A DNA stretch of 64,000 nucleotides, taken from Ideonella benzenivorans. Lineage in GTDB: Bacteria > Pseudomonadota > Gammaproteobacteria > Burkholderiales > Burkholderiaceae_C. Both the position numbers and the translations under genes were made by a program. Below, one piece after another: positions 35,765 through 44,863 of the stretch. Numbering within the stretch: the first letter of the stretch is position 1; every line of letters starts with the position of its first letter. A model generated the notes under the pieces. The model was given only the letters and a program-made list of their open reading frames with translations. It was not told the DNA's origin and searched no databases. The stretch covers positions 124,001-188,000 of the forward strand of contig NZ_JAGWCB010000007.1 of NCBI RefSeq assembly GCF_020387415.1, written 5' to 3'.

Positions 35765-38700
35765 TTGAACGGGTGGGGTGACACCGAGCAGCGGCGGATC
35801 AGGTCGGGACGACCCTGGTTCGCGGGCGGTGCCTTGGCGGGGGGGCTGGGTCTGCTGTGGGGCGCCTTCTTGGGCGCCGGAACCTGGGCAGATCCTGGGC
35901 TGACCCTGGCCGGCCTCCTGGCGCCGGTGCTGCTCGCGTCGAGCCTGTTGGCCTGGCATTGGCGGCCGCGCTGGTCGGCGGTGTTGGCGCTGGCTGGCAT
36001 CGCGCTGGCCCTGGTGCTGGGGCTCAAAGGGGCGATGGGCGCCGTCGCCGGCGCGGTGCCCAGCGGGCGCGGGATGCCGGGGGGGGCACTCGGGTGGGCG
36101 AGCTGGTTGGGGCTGACCGGTGCCACGGCCGTGGCACTGTCGCTGCGCGGCCGGCCGGCCCTGATCGGGGCGGTTGCCGGCGGGTTCCTGGCCGCGTTGC
36201 TGGCCCTGGCTCTGCTGGCCCGGGCCTTCTGGGCGGAGGTCGAGGCCGGGCTGTCGCCGTCTGCGCTGCTGGTCGGGGGGGCGCTGACCTTGGCCTGTAT
36301 CGAGGCCGTGCATGCGCGGGTGCGGGCGCGGATGCGCACCCACCCCGACGAAGCGTTGTCCTGGCTGGTGGTGCAGTGGGCCGGCGCCGGCGCGCTGGGC
36401 ATGGGGCTGGCCGGTCTGGCCGGTGCGCTGGCCGCCCACCAGGGCTTGTCCCTGGCCGGGCTCCTGGTCGGTGCGGTCCTGTTGGCGTTCGCCGGCTTGG
36501 GCGGCCTGGCCTGCGGGCTCTGGCGGGGCGTGCAACTCTGGCGGGTGCAGGCTACCCAGGACCGCCAGGGGTGGGCGGCGCTGCCCTTGCCGGCCATGCT
36601 CGTCGATGCGCGCGACCGCATTCTCCGCATCAACCGGGCGGCGGAGGCCCAGCTCGGGCTGGTGTCGGCCGAGGCCCAGGGAACCCCGCTGGCGCGCTGG
36701 TTGCCAGAGCTGGACCAGGCTGCCGAAGAGGACGGGGTGCGCCGGCTCGAGGCCGTCACCGCCTCGGGGGCGCGCATTCCGGTGGCCTGCCACACCACGC
36801 CGCTGACCGGCACCATGGCGGCCCGGGTGCTGCAGTGGCGGGATCTGCGGCCCGAACTGGCCCGCGCCAGCGCGCTGGCCCACAGCCAGTCCCTGGTGCG
36901 GACCGTGGCGTGGAGCATGGCCATCGGCTCGCTGGGGGAGGAGCCGCGGATCGAGACCGTGAATGCCGCCTATGCCCGGATGCTGGGCTACACGCCGGAG
37001 GAACTCCTGGGGGTGCCGGTCCGGCAATGCATCGCGGTGCGTTACTGGCCGGATCTGGCCGCCGCCCGGGAGCGGACCTGTGCCAGCGGCAGTGCCCAGG
37101 TGGAATTGCGCCATGTGCACCGCGATGGCCATGAGCTGCCCACGCTGGCCAGCCTGTCACTGGTGCGGGACGCGCTGGACCGCCCCCGGCATGTGCTGGT
37201 CAGCGTGCAGGACATCAGCGCCCTCAAGACCGCCGAGCAGCAGGCCACGCAGCTGGCCACCCGCCTGAATGCGGTGCTGGCGGCGATGCCGGTGGGGGTG
37301 TGGATCGGCGATGCCGACGGCCGGACCGCGCAGGTCAACCCGGCGGTGCAGGCGCTGGGGCTGGACGGTGACACGGTGCGCAGTCTGGGGCGGGGCGACC
37401 ACGAGTCCCTGATGCGGCGGGCGGTGATCACCGGTGGACCGGTGCTGAGCGGCATCCGCCGGATGACCGGCTCCGAGGGCCAGCCCCGCGAGCTGCGGGT
37501 CACGGCCCAGCCGATCCGCGATGGCGAGGGCCGCGTGGTGGGAGCCCTGGCCATCGACGAGGATCTGACCGAGATCCACCGCCACATGCAGGCCCAGGGC
37601 CATGCGGCCGAGCTGCTCGAACGCATCTTCAACGCCTGCACGGTGGGCATGGCCCTGGCCGACCCGGACGGTCGCATCCTGCGCTGCAACGTGGCCTGGC
37701 AACTGCTGGTCGATGCGGCCCCGGGCCAGTCGCTGCTGGACACGCTGGACGAGGCCGATCGGCCGCCCCAGCGCGAGCTGCTGGGGCTGGTGGTGCAGGG
37801 CGAACACAGCGTGCGCCAGGGCGAGTACAAGCTGCGGCGACCCGGTGGCGCCGCGGGCTGGATGGCCCTGACCTTCAGCCGCCTGCCCGGCGGGCCGGGC
37901 CAGGCCGGCCAGGTGCTGGTGCAGGCCGCCGATGCCGAGCCCCGCCGCCGGGCCGCCGAGGAGATCGCCGCCGGCCACCTGCGCCTGGCGGCGGCACAGA
38001 AGATGGCCGGCATGGGCGAGTGGCAGCTCAATGTCGACACGGACGAGGTCACCTGTTCCAGCGAGCTGCTGCGTCTGGTGGGCTATGGCCTGGAGGACCG
38101 GGTGCTGCCGCGAGGCCGCTGGCCCCAGCGCCTACACCCCGAGGACCGGGCGGCCTTTGCCACGGCGGTGGATCAGGTGCTGCGCAGCGGGGACCGGCTG
38201 AGCGTGGATGTGCGGCTGCGCCGCCCCGAAGGGCGCGAGATGGTGGTGCACATCCACGGCGTGATGCAGCGCCATGGCCCGCACCGGCTGCTCACCGGCA
38301 CATTGCAGGACGTGACCGAGCGCAAGCGCATCGAGGACGCGCTGCGCGACTCGCAGGAGCAGCTGCGGGCCCTGGTGACCTATGAGGACCACCTGATCGA
38401 GGACGAGCGCAAGCGCATCGCCCGCGAGGTCCACGACGAACTGGGGCAGTTGCTGACAGCCTTGCGCATGGACCTCTCGATGCTGCGCCAGGGCCTGCCG
38501 GCGGGCAGCGACCAGCTGCAGCGGGCCGAGCGCATGCGCGAGACCATGGCCACCATGGCCGATGTGGTGCGCCATGTGGCCTCGCATCTGCGGCCCGGCG
38601 CGCTGGACATGGGCCTGGTGGCCGCCATCGAGTGGCTGGCGGAGGACTTCTCGCTGCGCTGGGAAACCCATTGCGAGCTCGATCTGCCGCACGACCTGGA

Positions 38701-39022
38701 GCCGCGCCTGCCCGAGGCGGCCGCGCTGGCGCTGTTCCGCGCGGTGCAGGAATCGCTGACCAACATCGCCAAGCACGCCCGTGCCACCGAGGTCACGATC
38801 CGGCTGCAGCAGCATGGCACGACCCTGCACCTGTCCGTCTCGGACAATGGGCAGGGTTTCGATCCGCAGGCCGTGGCCGCGCGCCGGGGGGGGCTGGGGC
38901 TGCTGGGCATGCGTGAACGAATGCTGGCCATCGGGGCGGAATTTCACATCACCACCCGTCCCGGCGGTACCGTGGTGGATATCCTTTACGACATGGCCAA
39001 GACACCCACACCACAACCATGA
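35765..39022 (+). CDS. Membrane multi-PAS sensor kinase, NarL/UhpB type
   Basis: 1085 residues from a TTG start at 35765. An AGGAG site 9 bases upstream supports this start; the only earlier in-frame start codon noted is a GTG inside the preceding gene. About eight hydrophobic helices (15-260) are followed by some five PAS-like domains (about 275-865), one with a PAC motif ending VTERKRIED. The kinase core is HisKA_3: ERKRIAREVHDELGQLLTAL with H890. HATPase follows (AVQESLTNIAKHARAT, DNGQGFD, GGLGLLGMRER). Such kinases pair with LuxR-type regulators, and one is encoded next with an ATGA overlap. The N-terminal membrane region matches no named sensor I recognise. Confidence 0.85.
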   Translation: MNGWGDTEQRRIRSGRPWFAGGALAGGLGLLWGAFLGAGTWADPGLTLAGLLAPVLLASSLLAWHWRPRWSAVLALAGIALALVLGLKGAMGAVAGAVPSGRGMPGGALGWASWLGLTGATAVALSLRGRPALIGAVAGGFLAALLALALLARAFWAEVEAGLSPSALLVGGALTLACIEAVHARVRARMRTHPDEALSWLVVQWAGAGALGMGLAGLAGALAAHQGLSLAGLLVGAVLLAFAGLGGLACGLWRGVQLWRVQATQDRQGWAALPLPAMLVDARDRILRINRAAEAQLGLVSAEAQGTPLARWLPELDQAAEEDGVRRLEAVTASGARIPVACHTTPLTGTMAARVLQWRDLRPELARASALAHSQSLVRTVAWSMAIGSLGEEPRIETVNAAYARMLGYTPEELLGVPVRQCIAVRYWPDLAAARERTCASGSAQVELRHVHRDGHELPTLASLSLVRDALDRPRHVLVSVQDISALKTAEQQATQLATRLNAVLAAMPVGVWIGDADGRTAQVNPAVQALGLDGDTVRSLGRGDHESLMRRAVITGGPVLSGIRRMTGSEGQPRELRVTAQPIRDGEGRVVGALAIDEDLTEIHRHMQAQGHAAELLERIFNACTVGMALADPDGRILRCNVAWQLLVDAAPGQSLLDTLDEADRPPQRELLGLVVQGEHSVRQGEYKLRRPGGAAGWMALTFSRLPGGPGQAGQVLVQAADAEPRRRAAEEIAAGHLRLAAAQKMAGMGEWQLNVDTDEVTCSSELLRLVGYGLEDRVLPRGRWPQRLHPEDRAAFATAVDQVLRSGDRLSVDVRLRRPEGREMVVHIHGVMQRHGPHRLLTGTLQDVTERKRIEDALRDSQEQLRALVTYEDHLIEDERKRIAREVHDELGQLLTALRMDLSMLRQGLPAGSDQLQRAERMRETMATMADVVRHVASHLRPGALDMGLVAAIEWLAEDFSLRWETHCELDLPHDLEPRLPEAAALALFRAVQESLTNIAKHARATEVTIRLQQHGTTLHLSVSDNGQGFDPQAVAARRGGLGLLGMRERMLAIGAEFHITTRPGGTVVDILYDMAKTPTPQP

Positions 39023-39666
39023 ATCCCATCCACGTCATCCTGGCGGACGATCACAGCATCGTCCGCAGCGGTCTGCGCCAGCTGCTGGACAGCACCGAGG
39101 GGCTGCAGGTGGCCGGCGAGGCCGCCCACGGGGAGGCCCTGCTGGCCCTGCTGGCCCAGACGCCGACCGACATCGTGCTGCTGGACCTCTCGATGCCCGG
39201 CCTGAGCGGGGTGGACCTGATCAACCGCATCCATCACAGCCACCCGAACCTGCCGATCCTGATCCTGTCGATGCACGTCGAGGCGCCCATCGTGGCCCGG
39301 GTGCTGCGCGCCGGCGCGTCGGGTTATGCCACCAAGGACTGCGACCCGCAGACGCTGGTGACCGCCGTGCGTCGTGTCGCCGAGGGCGGACGCTTCATCG
39401 ATCCCTCGCTGGTCGACTCCGTCGTCTTCCAGCTCGATCGGCCGGACAGCGCGGGCGGCCTGCCGCACGAGACCCTGTCGCCGCGCGAGCGCGAGGTGCT
39501 CGAGCGCATTGCCTCCGGACAGGCCCTGGGACAGATTGCCGACGATCTGCACCTGAGCCCCAAGACCGTCAGCACGCACAAGATGCGGCTGATGCAGAAG
39601 CTCTGCCTGCAGACCAATGCCGATCTGCTCAAGTACGCCGTGCGCCACGGCATTACCAGCAGCTGA
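39019..39666 (+). CDS. NarL/FixJ-family response regulator
   Basis: 215 residues: receiver domain with acidic residues in LADDHSIVRSGLRQLL, phospho-acceptor D56 in IVLLDLSMPGLSG and lysine in GYATKDCDP. The C-terminal LuxR-type helix-turn-helix (about 150-205) reads LSPREREVLERIASGQALGQ, IADDLHLSPKTVSTHKMRL. The ATG overlaps the stop of the NarL-type kinase gene, so the two form a cognate pair. Target promoters are unknown. An HD-GYP regulator gene follows 43 bases later. Confidence 0.95.
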   Translation: MNPIHVILADDHSIVRSGLRQLLDSTEGLQVAGEAAHGEALLALLAQTPTDIVLLDLSMPGLSGVDLINRIHHSHPNLPILILSMHVEAPIVARVLRAGASGYATKDCDPQTLVTAVRRVAEGGRFIDPSLVDSVVFQLDRPDSAGGLPHETLSPREREVLERIASGQALGQIADDLHLSPKTVSTHKMRLMQKLCLQTNADLLKYAVRHGITSS

Positions 39667-39709
39667 GCCGCGCAGGCTCCGGGCACCTGGGCGTTGGGAG
39701 AGCAAGACC

Positions 39710-40774
39710 ATGGATTTCAATGAACGGATGCACCCCCAGGGGGACGACGCCCCGTTCCGGGTGCTGCTGGTGGACGACGAGCCGCTGCAGTGGTTGCTGG
39801 TGCGGGAGATCCTGGCGGCGCCGCGCTACATCGTCGACGTGGCCGCCAATGGCGAGCAGGGGTTGGCGCGGCTGGCCGAGGCCGAGTTCGACGTCGTGCT
39901 GACCGACCGCCGCATGCCGGGCATGGATGGCGACGAGTTCTGCCGCCAGGTGCGGCGCCAGCCGGGCCTGGCCATGCTGCCCATCCTGATGGTGACGGGC
40001 AGCAATGCCTCGGCCGACCTGCTGGCCGGCCTCAGCGCCGGGGCCGACGACTTCCTGGGCAAGCCCTACCACCCGGTGGAGCTGCAGGCCCGGGTGAACG
40101 TGGCGGTGCAGCGCAAGCGGGCCACCGACCAGCTCGACAGCACCGAATCCACCCTGTTCGCGCTGGCGCGCATGGTCGAGGCCAAGGACGAGAACACCGG
40201 CGACCACTGTTCGCGCCTCGCCCACAAGGCCATGGCGCTGGGCCGGGCGATGGGCCTGTCCCAACAGGAGCTGATCGCGCTGCGCCGCGGCGGCGTGCTG
40301 CACGACATCGGCAAGCTCGGCATCCCCGACCAGATCCTGCTCAAGCCCGGGCCGCTCACCGACGAGGAATGGGTGGTGATGCGCCAGCACACGACGATCG
40401 GCTACCACCTGGTCTCCAACCTGCGCAGCATGCGCTTGACGGCGCCCATCATCCGCCACCACCACGAGCGCTGGGATGGCAGCGGCTACCCCGACGGTCT
40501 GGCCGGCGAGGCCATTCCGCTGCTGGCCCGGGTGTTCCAGATCGTCGACATCCACGATGCGCTGACCTATGAACGCCCCTACAAGCCGGCCTTCAGCGCC
40601 GAACAGGCCCGGGCCATCCTGCTGGAAGAGGCCGCCCGGGGCTGGCGCGATCCGGCGCTGGTGAACCTGTTCCTGGCGCTGATCGACCGCGACCCGCAGT
40701 GGGGCTTCGAGCACCCATCGTCTGGCGACGACCTGGGGGCCCAGCTCTACACCGACATGTTCCAGGCCGGTTGA
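39710..40774 (+). CDS. Response regulator with HD-GYP c-di-GMP phosphodiesterase domain
   Basis: 354 residues. Receiver (about 15-135): VLLVDDEPLQ, phospho-acceptor D66 in VVLTDRRMPGMDG, lysine in LGKPYHP. The HD-GYP domain (about 155-345) keeps both signatures: HDIGKLGIPD (H198, D199) and HHERWDGSGYPDGL. It should hydrolyse c-di-GMP when phosphorylated. A GAG-rich site precedes the ATG. It lies between two kinase genes on the same strand; the MASE3 hybrid kinase that follows is a likely partner. Confidence 0.95.
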   Translation: MDFNERMHPQGDDAPFRVLLVDDEPLQWLLVREILAAPRYIVDVAANGEQGLARLAEAEFDVVLTDRRMPGMDGDEFCRQVRRQPGLAMLPILMVTGSNASADLLAGLSAGADDFLGKPYHPVELQARVNVAVQRKRATDQLDSTESTLFALARMVEAKDENTGDHCSRLAHKAMALGRAMGLSQQELIALRRGGVLHDIGKLGIPDQILLKPGPLTDEEWVVMRQHTTIGYHLVSNLRSMRLTAPIIRHHHERWDGSGYPDGLAGEAIPLLARVFQIVDIHDALTYERPYKPAFSAEQARAILLEEAARGWRDPALVNLFLALIDRDPQWGFEHPSSGDDLGAQLYTDMFQAG

Positions 40775-40808
40775 AGACCTGCCGTTTGCTTGCTGGACGC
40801 CCCCGCGC

Positions 40809-43800
40809 ATGGCCGATCTGTCCCTGTTGAATCCGCAATCCCAGCCCCGTCTGCGTGAAGGGACGGCGCTGGAATGGCGGCGCGCGCTCACCCTGCTGCT
40901 GCCGATGCTGGCCGTGTGGATGCTGGAGCTGACGCCGATGGGTGAAAGCGTCCACTTCCCGCAACTGGGCTACCTGGGGGTGCACACGGTGTTCGAGGTG
41001 CTGGCCCTGTCGATGGGGCTGCTGTGCTTCGGGCTGCTCTGGCTCACCCCGTCCAGCGCCCGCCGCACGTCCACCGTGGCCCTGGCCAGTGCGGTGGCGG
41101 CCACCGCCGGTCTGGATCTGCTGCACCTGTTGTCCTATGCCAGCATGCCCGATCTGGTCACCCCGTCCAGCCCGGAGAAGGCGATCGCCTTCTGGCTGGC
41201 GGGGCGCATCTGTCTGAGCGTGGGGTTGCTGGTGGCCGCCTGGGTGCCCGCCGGCCAGCTCACCGGCGATGGGCAGCGTCTGGCCTGGCTGGGCGGCATG
41301 CTGGGCTTTGCAGCGCTGGCCACCGGGGTAATCCTGTGGCGGCCCGACTGGCTGCCGCGCACCTTCATCCCGGGGCAGGGGCTGACCGGCCTCAAGGCCG
41401 GGCTCGAACTGGCGCTGGCCCTGGCCAATCTGGGCGTGGTGGCGCGTCTGCGCTGGGTGGCCCGGCAGGCCGGCCTGCCGGCCACGACCCTGGCCGTGGC
41501 GGCGGCCTTTACCGCCGTGGCCGAGCTCTGCTTTGCCACCTATGGCAGCCCGTCCGATCTGCTCAACGGCCTGGGGCATGTGGCCAAGATCGCTTCCTAT
41601 GTCTATCTGGTTCGCACTGCGTACCTGCTGGCGCTGTGGCAGCCGCTGGAGCGCGCGGGCGGCCTGGCCGACGCGCTGCAGGCCAGCGCCAGCCCCACGC
41701 TGATCTGCGATGCGCAGGGCCTGATCCGCTGGATCAACCCGGCGTTCGTGCGCTCCACCGGCTTCGCGCTGGAGGACCTCAAGGGGCAGGCCCTGGCCCG
41801 GCTGCAGCGGGAGGGCGATGGCCCGGCCTGGGCGGCCCTGACGGCGGCGCTGGCCGAGGGACGGCCCTGGCAGGGCCATGTGCGCATGCCCCGCCAGGAT
41901 GGCGGCGAGTACCTGGACGACCGGCGCCTGACCCCCATCCGCGACGCGCAGGACCACCTCAAGGGCTTCGTGATGACCGGCGACGACATCACCGAGCGTG
42001 AGCGGCAGGCCCGCGCGCTGGCCACCGGCGAGGAGCGCATGCGTGCGCTGCTGGGCTCGGCCCCGGATGCGGTGGTGGTGATCGACCCGCAGGGCCAGAT
42101 CCAGCTGGTGAACCAGACCACCGAGCGCATGTTCGGCTACGGCTGGTCCGAGCTGGTGGGCCAGAACGTGCGGCAGCTGATGCCGCCGCCCGAGGCCGCG
42201 CAGCACGACGAGCACCTGCGGTGGTTCCTGCAGACCGGCCAGGCCCGCATCATCGGAGCCGGCCGGGATGTGGAGGGCCGGCACCGCGATGGCCACGCCC
42301 TGCAGCTGCACCTGACGGTGAGCGAGGCGCTGCTGCCCGAAGGCCGCGTCTTCATCGGCTTCATGCGCGACACCAGCGAGCAACGCCGGGCCCAGCAGGC
42401 CTTGCGCGAACGTGAACAGCGCTACCGGGCCCTGATGGACACCGCGATGGACGGGGTCTTCATCTGCGATCTGGAAGGGCGCTTTCTGGAGGTGAATGAC
42501 GCCTACGTGCAGCGTTCCGGGTATGCGCGCGAGGAACTGCTGCGGCTGCGGATCGCCGACCTGCAGGCCGAGCTGGGCACGTCCGAGGTGGCGGACCGCA
42601 TCCGCGCGATCATCCAGCAGGGGCATCTGCAGTTCGAGACCTGGCACCGCAGCAAACAGGGTCAGCCCTGGCCGGTCGAGATCAGCGCCGCCCACTGGGC
42701 CGCCGGGGATGGCCAGCTGTTCGTCTTCGCCCGCGACCTGACCCCGCGCAAGGCGGCGGAACGCGCGTTGCGCGACAGCGAGGAGCGGCTGGCGCTGGCG
42801 CTGCGCGGTGCCAACGACGGGCTGTGGGACTACGGCTTTGCCGAGCGCTCGCTCTACCTGTCCAGCCGCTGGAAGGAGATCCTGGGCTGTCCCGAGACGG
42901 AACTGCCCAGCACGGTCGAGCGGGTGCGCCAGCGGCTGCATCCGGAAGATGCCCTGCGCGCCCATGCCGCGGTGGCCGATGTGCTCTCGGGCCGCGACGG
43001 CGACCGCTTCGAGGTCGAGCTGCGCATGCGCCACCAGGATGGGCACTGGGTGCCCGTGCTGCTGCGCGGCCAGCTGGTGCGGGGGGAGGATGGCGCCGCG
43101 GTCCGCATGATCGGCACGCTGCAGGACCTGACCGAGCGCCGCCGGGCCGAGCAGGCCCTGCGCGAGAACGAGGACAAGCTGCGCAACCTGTTCGAGCTCT
43201 CGCCACTGGGCATCGCCCTGTGCACGATGGACGGGCGGCTGGTCGAGTTCAACGAGGCCTTCCGGCGCCTGACCGGCTATGACAGCCAGGCCCTCAAGGC
43301 CCTGTCGTACTGGGACCTGACCCCGGCCGAATACGCCCGTGCCGAGGCCGAACAGCTCCAGGCCGTGGCCCACACCGGCCGCTATGGCCCGTACGACAAG
43401 GAATACATCCGCGCCGATGGCAGCCGGGTGCCCCTGCGCTTCAACGGGGTGCGCATTGAGCTGGCCGGCCAGGCCTACCTCTGGTCCATCGTCGAGGACC
43501 TGAGCATCCAGCGCCGCATGGAAGCCGAGCGCGAGGTGCTGCAGCAGCAGATGCAGTCGCAGAAGCTGGAGGCCCTGGGGCACCTGACCGGCGGCATCGC
43601 GCACGACTTCAACAACATGCTGGCCGGCATCATGGGCCTGGCCAGCCTGGGGCTGGAGCGCCATGTGGCGGACACCGACGGCAAGCTGGCCCAGTACCTG
43701 CGCGAGATCGTGCGCACCAGCGAGCGCGGCCGCGACCTGGTGGCCAAGATGCTGGCCTATGTGCGCACCGAGGAGGCGGGGCCGGTCCAGGCCCGCGACC

Positions 43801-44714
43801 TGAGCCCGGTGGTGGCCGAGATCTGCGAGCTGCTGCGCTCCTCGCTGCCCAGCAGCATCCACTTCAGCCCGCGCTGTGACAGCGGGGTGCCCCCGGTCAG
43901 CATGTCGGCGGTGGACATGCACCAGATCGTCATGAACCTGGTGGTCAATGCGCGCGACGCGATCGGTCCGCACGGCCACATCGAGCTGAGCTTCTCGGTG
44001 CAGGACCTGGGCGACACCGTCTGCACCAACTGCCACCAGCATCTGCAAGGGCCCTGCGTGGTGCTGGAGGTGCGCGACGACGGCCCGGGCATTCCCCCGG
44101 ACGTGCTGCCCAAGATCTTCGACCCCTTCTTCACCACCAAGGAGGTGGGCAAGGGCACCGGGCTGGGCCTGGCCTCGGTGATCGGCCTGGTGCACCGCGC
44201 CGGAGGCCACATGCGGGTGCTGACGCCGCCCGAGGGCGGCACGGTCATGCAGGTGATGCTGCCGCCGGCCACGTCCGCGCCGGTGCCCGAGCCCGCGCCG
44301 CTGCGGCCGGTGCAGTTGCACGGCGGAGAGTCGGTCTGGGTGGTCGATGACGACGCGGCGGTGCTGGTGTTCCTGACCGAGTTGCTGCGTGAGCGTGGTT
44401 TCGAGGTCACCGCGTTCGCCGACCCCCGCCAGGCCCTGGACGCCTTGCAGGCGCTGGGCCGTGATGGCACCGGCGCCCCGCATCCGGTGGCCCTGATCAC
44501 CGACCAGACCATGCCGGGCATGAGCGGCGCCGAGCTGAGCCGGGCGGTGCTGGCCATGCTGCCCGGTCTGCCGGTGGTGCTGTGCACCGGCTACAGCGAG
44601 CACATCGACGCCGAGTCGGCACGGACCCTGGGCGTGCGCTGCTTCCTGCGCAAGCCCTTCGACTCCCAGGAACTGTTGGCGGCACTGGCCGACGTGCTGC
44701 CGACGCAGCCCTGA
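40809..44714 (+). CDS. MASE3 multi-PAS hybrid histidine kinase
   Basis: 1301 residues. The N-terminal membrane domain (about 20-285) looks like MASE3: VHTVFEVLALSMGLLCF, LDLLHLLSYASMPDL, and GHVAKIASYVYLVRTAYL. Five PAS domains follow (about 290-905), several closed by PAC motifs such as DDITERERQ, then DLTERRRAEQ. The kinase core is NtrB-like: LTGGIAHDFNNMLAGIMG with H932, NLVVNARDAIG and GTGLGLASV. It includes an unusual CTNCHQHLQGPCVV insert in the ATPase domain with three cysteines. The C-terminal receiver has VVDDDAAV and phospho-acceptor D1232 in ITDQTMPGMSG. Confidence 0.92.
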   Translation: MADLSLLNPQSQPRLREGTALEWRRALTLLLPMLAVWMLELTPMGESVHFPQLGYLGVHTVFEVLALSMGLLCFGLLWLTPSSARRTSTVALASAVAATAGLDLLHLLSYASMPDLVTPSSPEKAIAFWLAGRICLSVGLLVAAWVPAGQLTGDGQRLAWLGGMLGFAALATGVILWRPDWLPRTFIPGQGLTGLKAGLELALALANLGVVARLRWVARQAGLPATTLAVAAAFTAVAELCFATYGSPSDLLNGLGHVAKIASYVYLVRTAYLLALWQPLERAGGLADALQASASPTLICDAQGLIRWINPAFVRSTGFALEDLKGQALARLQREGDGPAWAALTAALAEGRPWQGHVRMPRQDGGEYLDDRRLTPIRDAQDHLKGFVMTGDDITERERQARALATGEERMRALLGSAPDAVVVIDPQGQIQLVNQTTERMFGYGWSELVGQNVRQLMPPPEAAQHDEHLRWFLQTGQARIIGAGRDVEGRHRDGHALQLHLTVSEALLPEGRVFIGFMRDTSEQRRAQQALREREQRYRALMDTAMDGVFICDLEGRFLEVNDAYVQRSGYAREELLRLRIADLQAELGTSEVADRIRAIIQQGHLQFETWHRSKQGQPWPVEISAAHWAAGDGQLFVFARDLTPRKAAERALRDSEERLALALRGANDGLWDYGFAERSLYLSSRWKEILGCPETELPSTVERVRQRLHPEDALRAHAAVADVLSGRDGDRFEVELRMRHQDGHWVPVLLRGQLVRGEDGAAVRMIGTLQDLTERRRAEQALRENEDKLRNLFELSPLGIALCTMDGRLVEFNEAFRRLTGYDSQALKALSYWDLTPAEYARAEAEQLQAVAHTGRYGPYDKEYIRADGSRVPLRFNGVRIELAGQAYLWSIVEDLSIQRRMEAEREVLQQQMQSQKLEALGHLTGGIAHDFNNMLAGIMGLASLGLERHVADTDGKLAQYLREIVRTSERGRDLVAKMLAYVRTEEAGPVQARDLSPVVAEICELLRSSLPSSIHFSPRCDSGVPPVSMSAVDMHQIVMNLVVNARDAIGPHGHIELSFSVQDLGDTVCTNCHQHLQGPCVVLEVRDDGPGIPPDVLPKIFDPFFTTKEVGKGTGLGLASVIGLVHRAGGHMRVLTPPEGGTVMQVMLPPATSAPVPEPAPLRPVQLHGGESVWVVDDDAAVLVFLTELLRERGFEVTAFADPRQALDALQALGRDGTGAPHPVALITDQTMPGMSGAELSRAVLAMLPGLPVVLCTGYSEHIDAESARTLGVRCFLRKPFDSQELLAALADVLPTQP

Positions 44715-44863
44715 GCGGCCTGTCAGGCTCCGCCGAGGGCGGGCTCAGGAAGCGCTGAGCATCGGGACAGCCTTTATCCGATGGCCGATCCCCGGGGGGC
44801 TTTCTAGCATGCCGGGATGCTGCCCCCACTGCGTCTGTCCCACTGCCTGCCTGGCCTTTGGCC

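Noticed and set aside
40593-44603. Long minus-strand open frame of 1336 codons opposite the MASE3 hybrid kinase
   Set aside because: The sequence is low in complexity and rich in Gln, His, Arg and Gly. The plus strand encodes intact MASE3, PAS, kinase and receiver motifs.
44715-44863. Sigma-28-like GCCGATCC near 44785 ahead of the CheR-like gene
   Set aside because: No TAAA box lies at the required 15-base distance, so a flagellar promoter cannot be supported.
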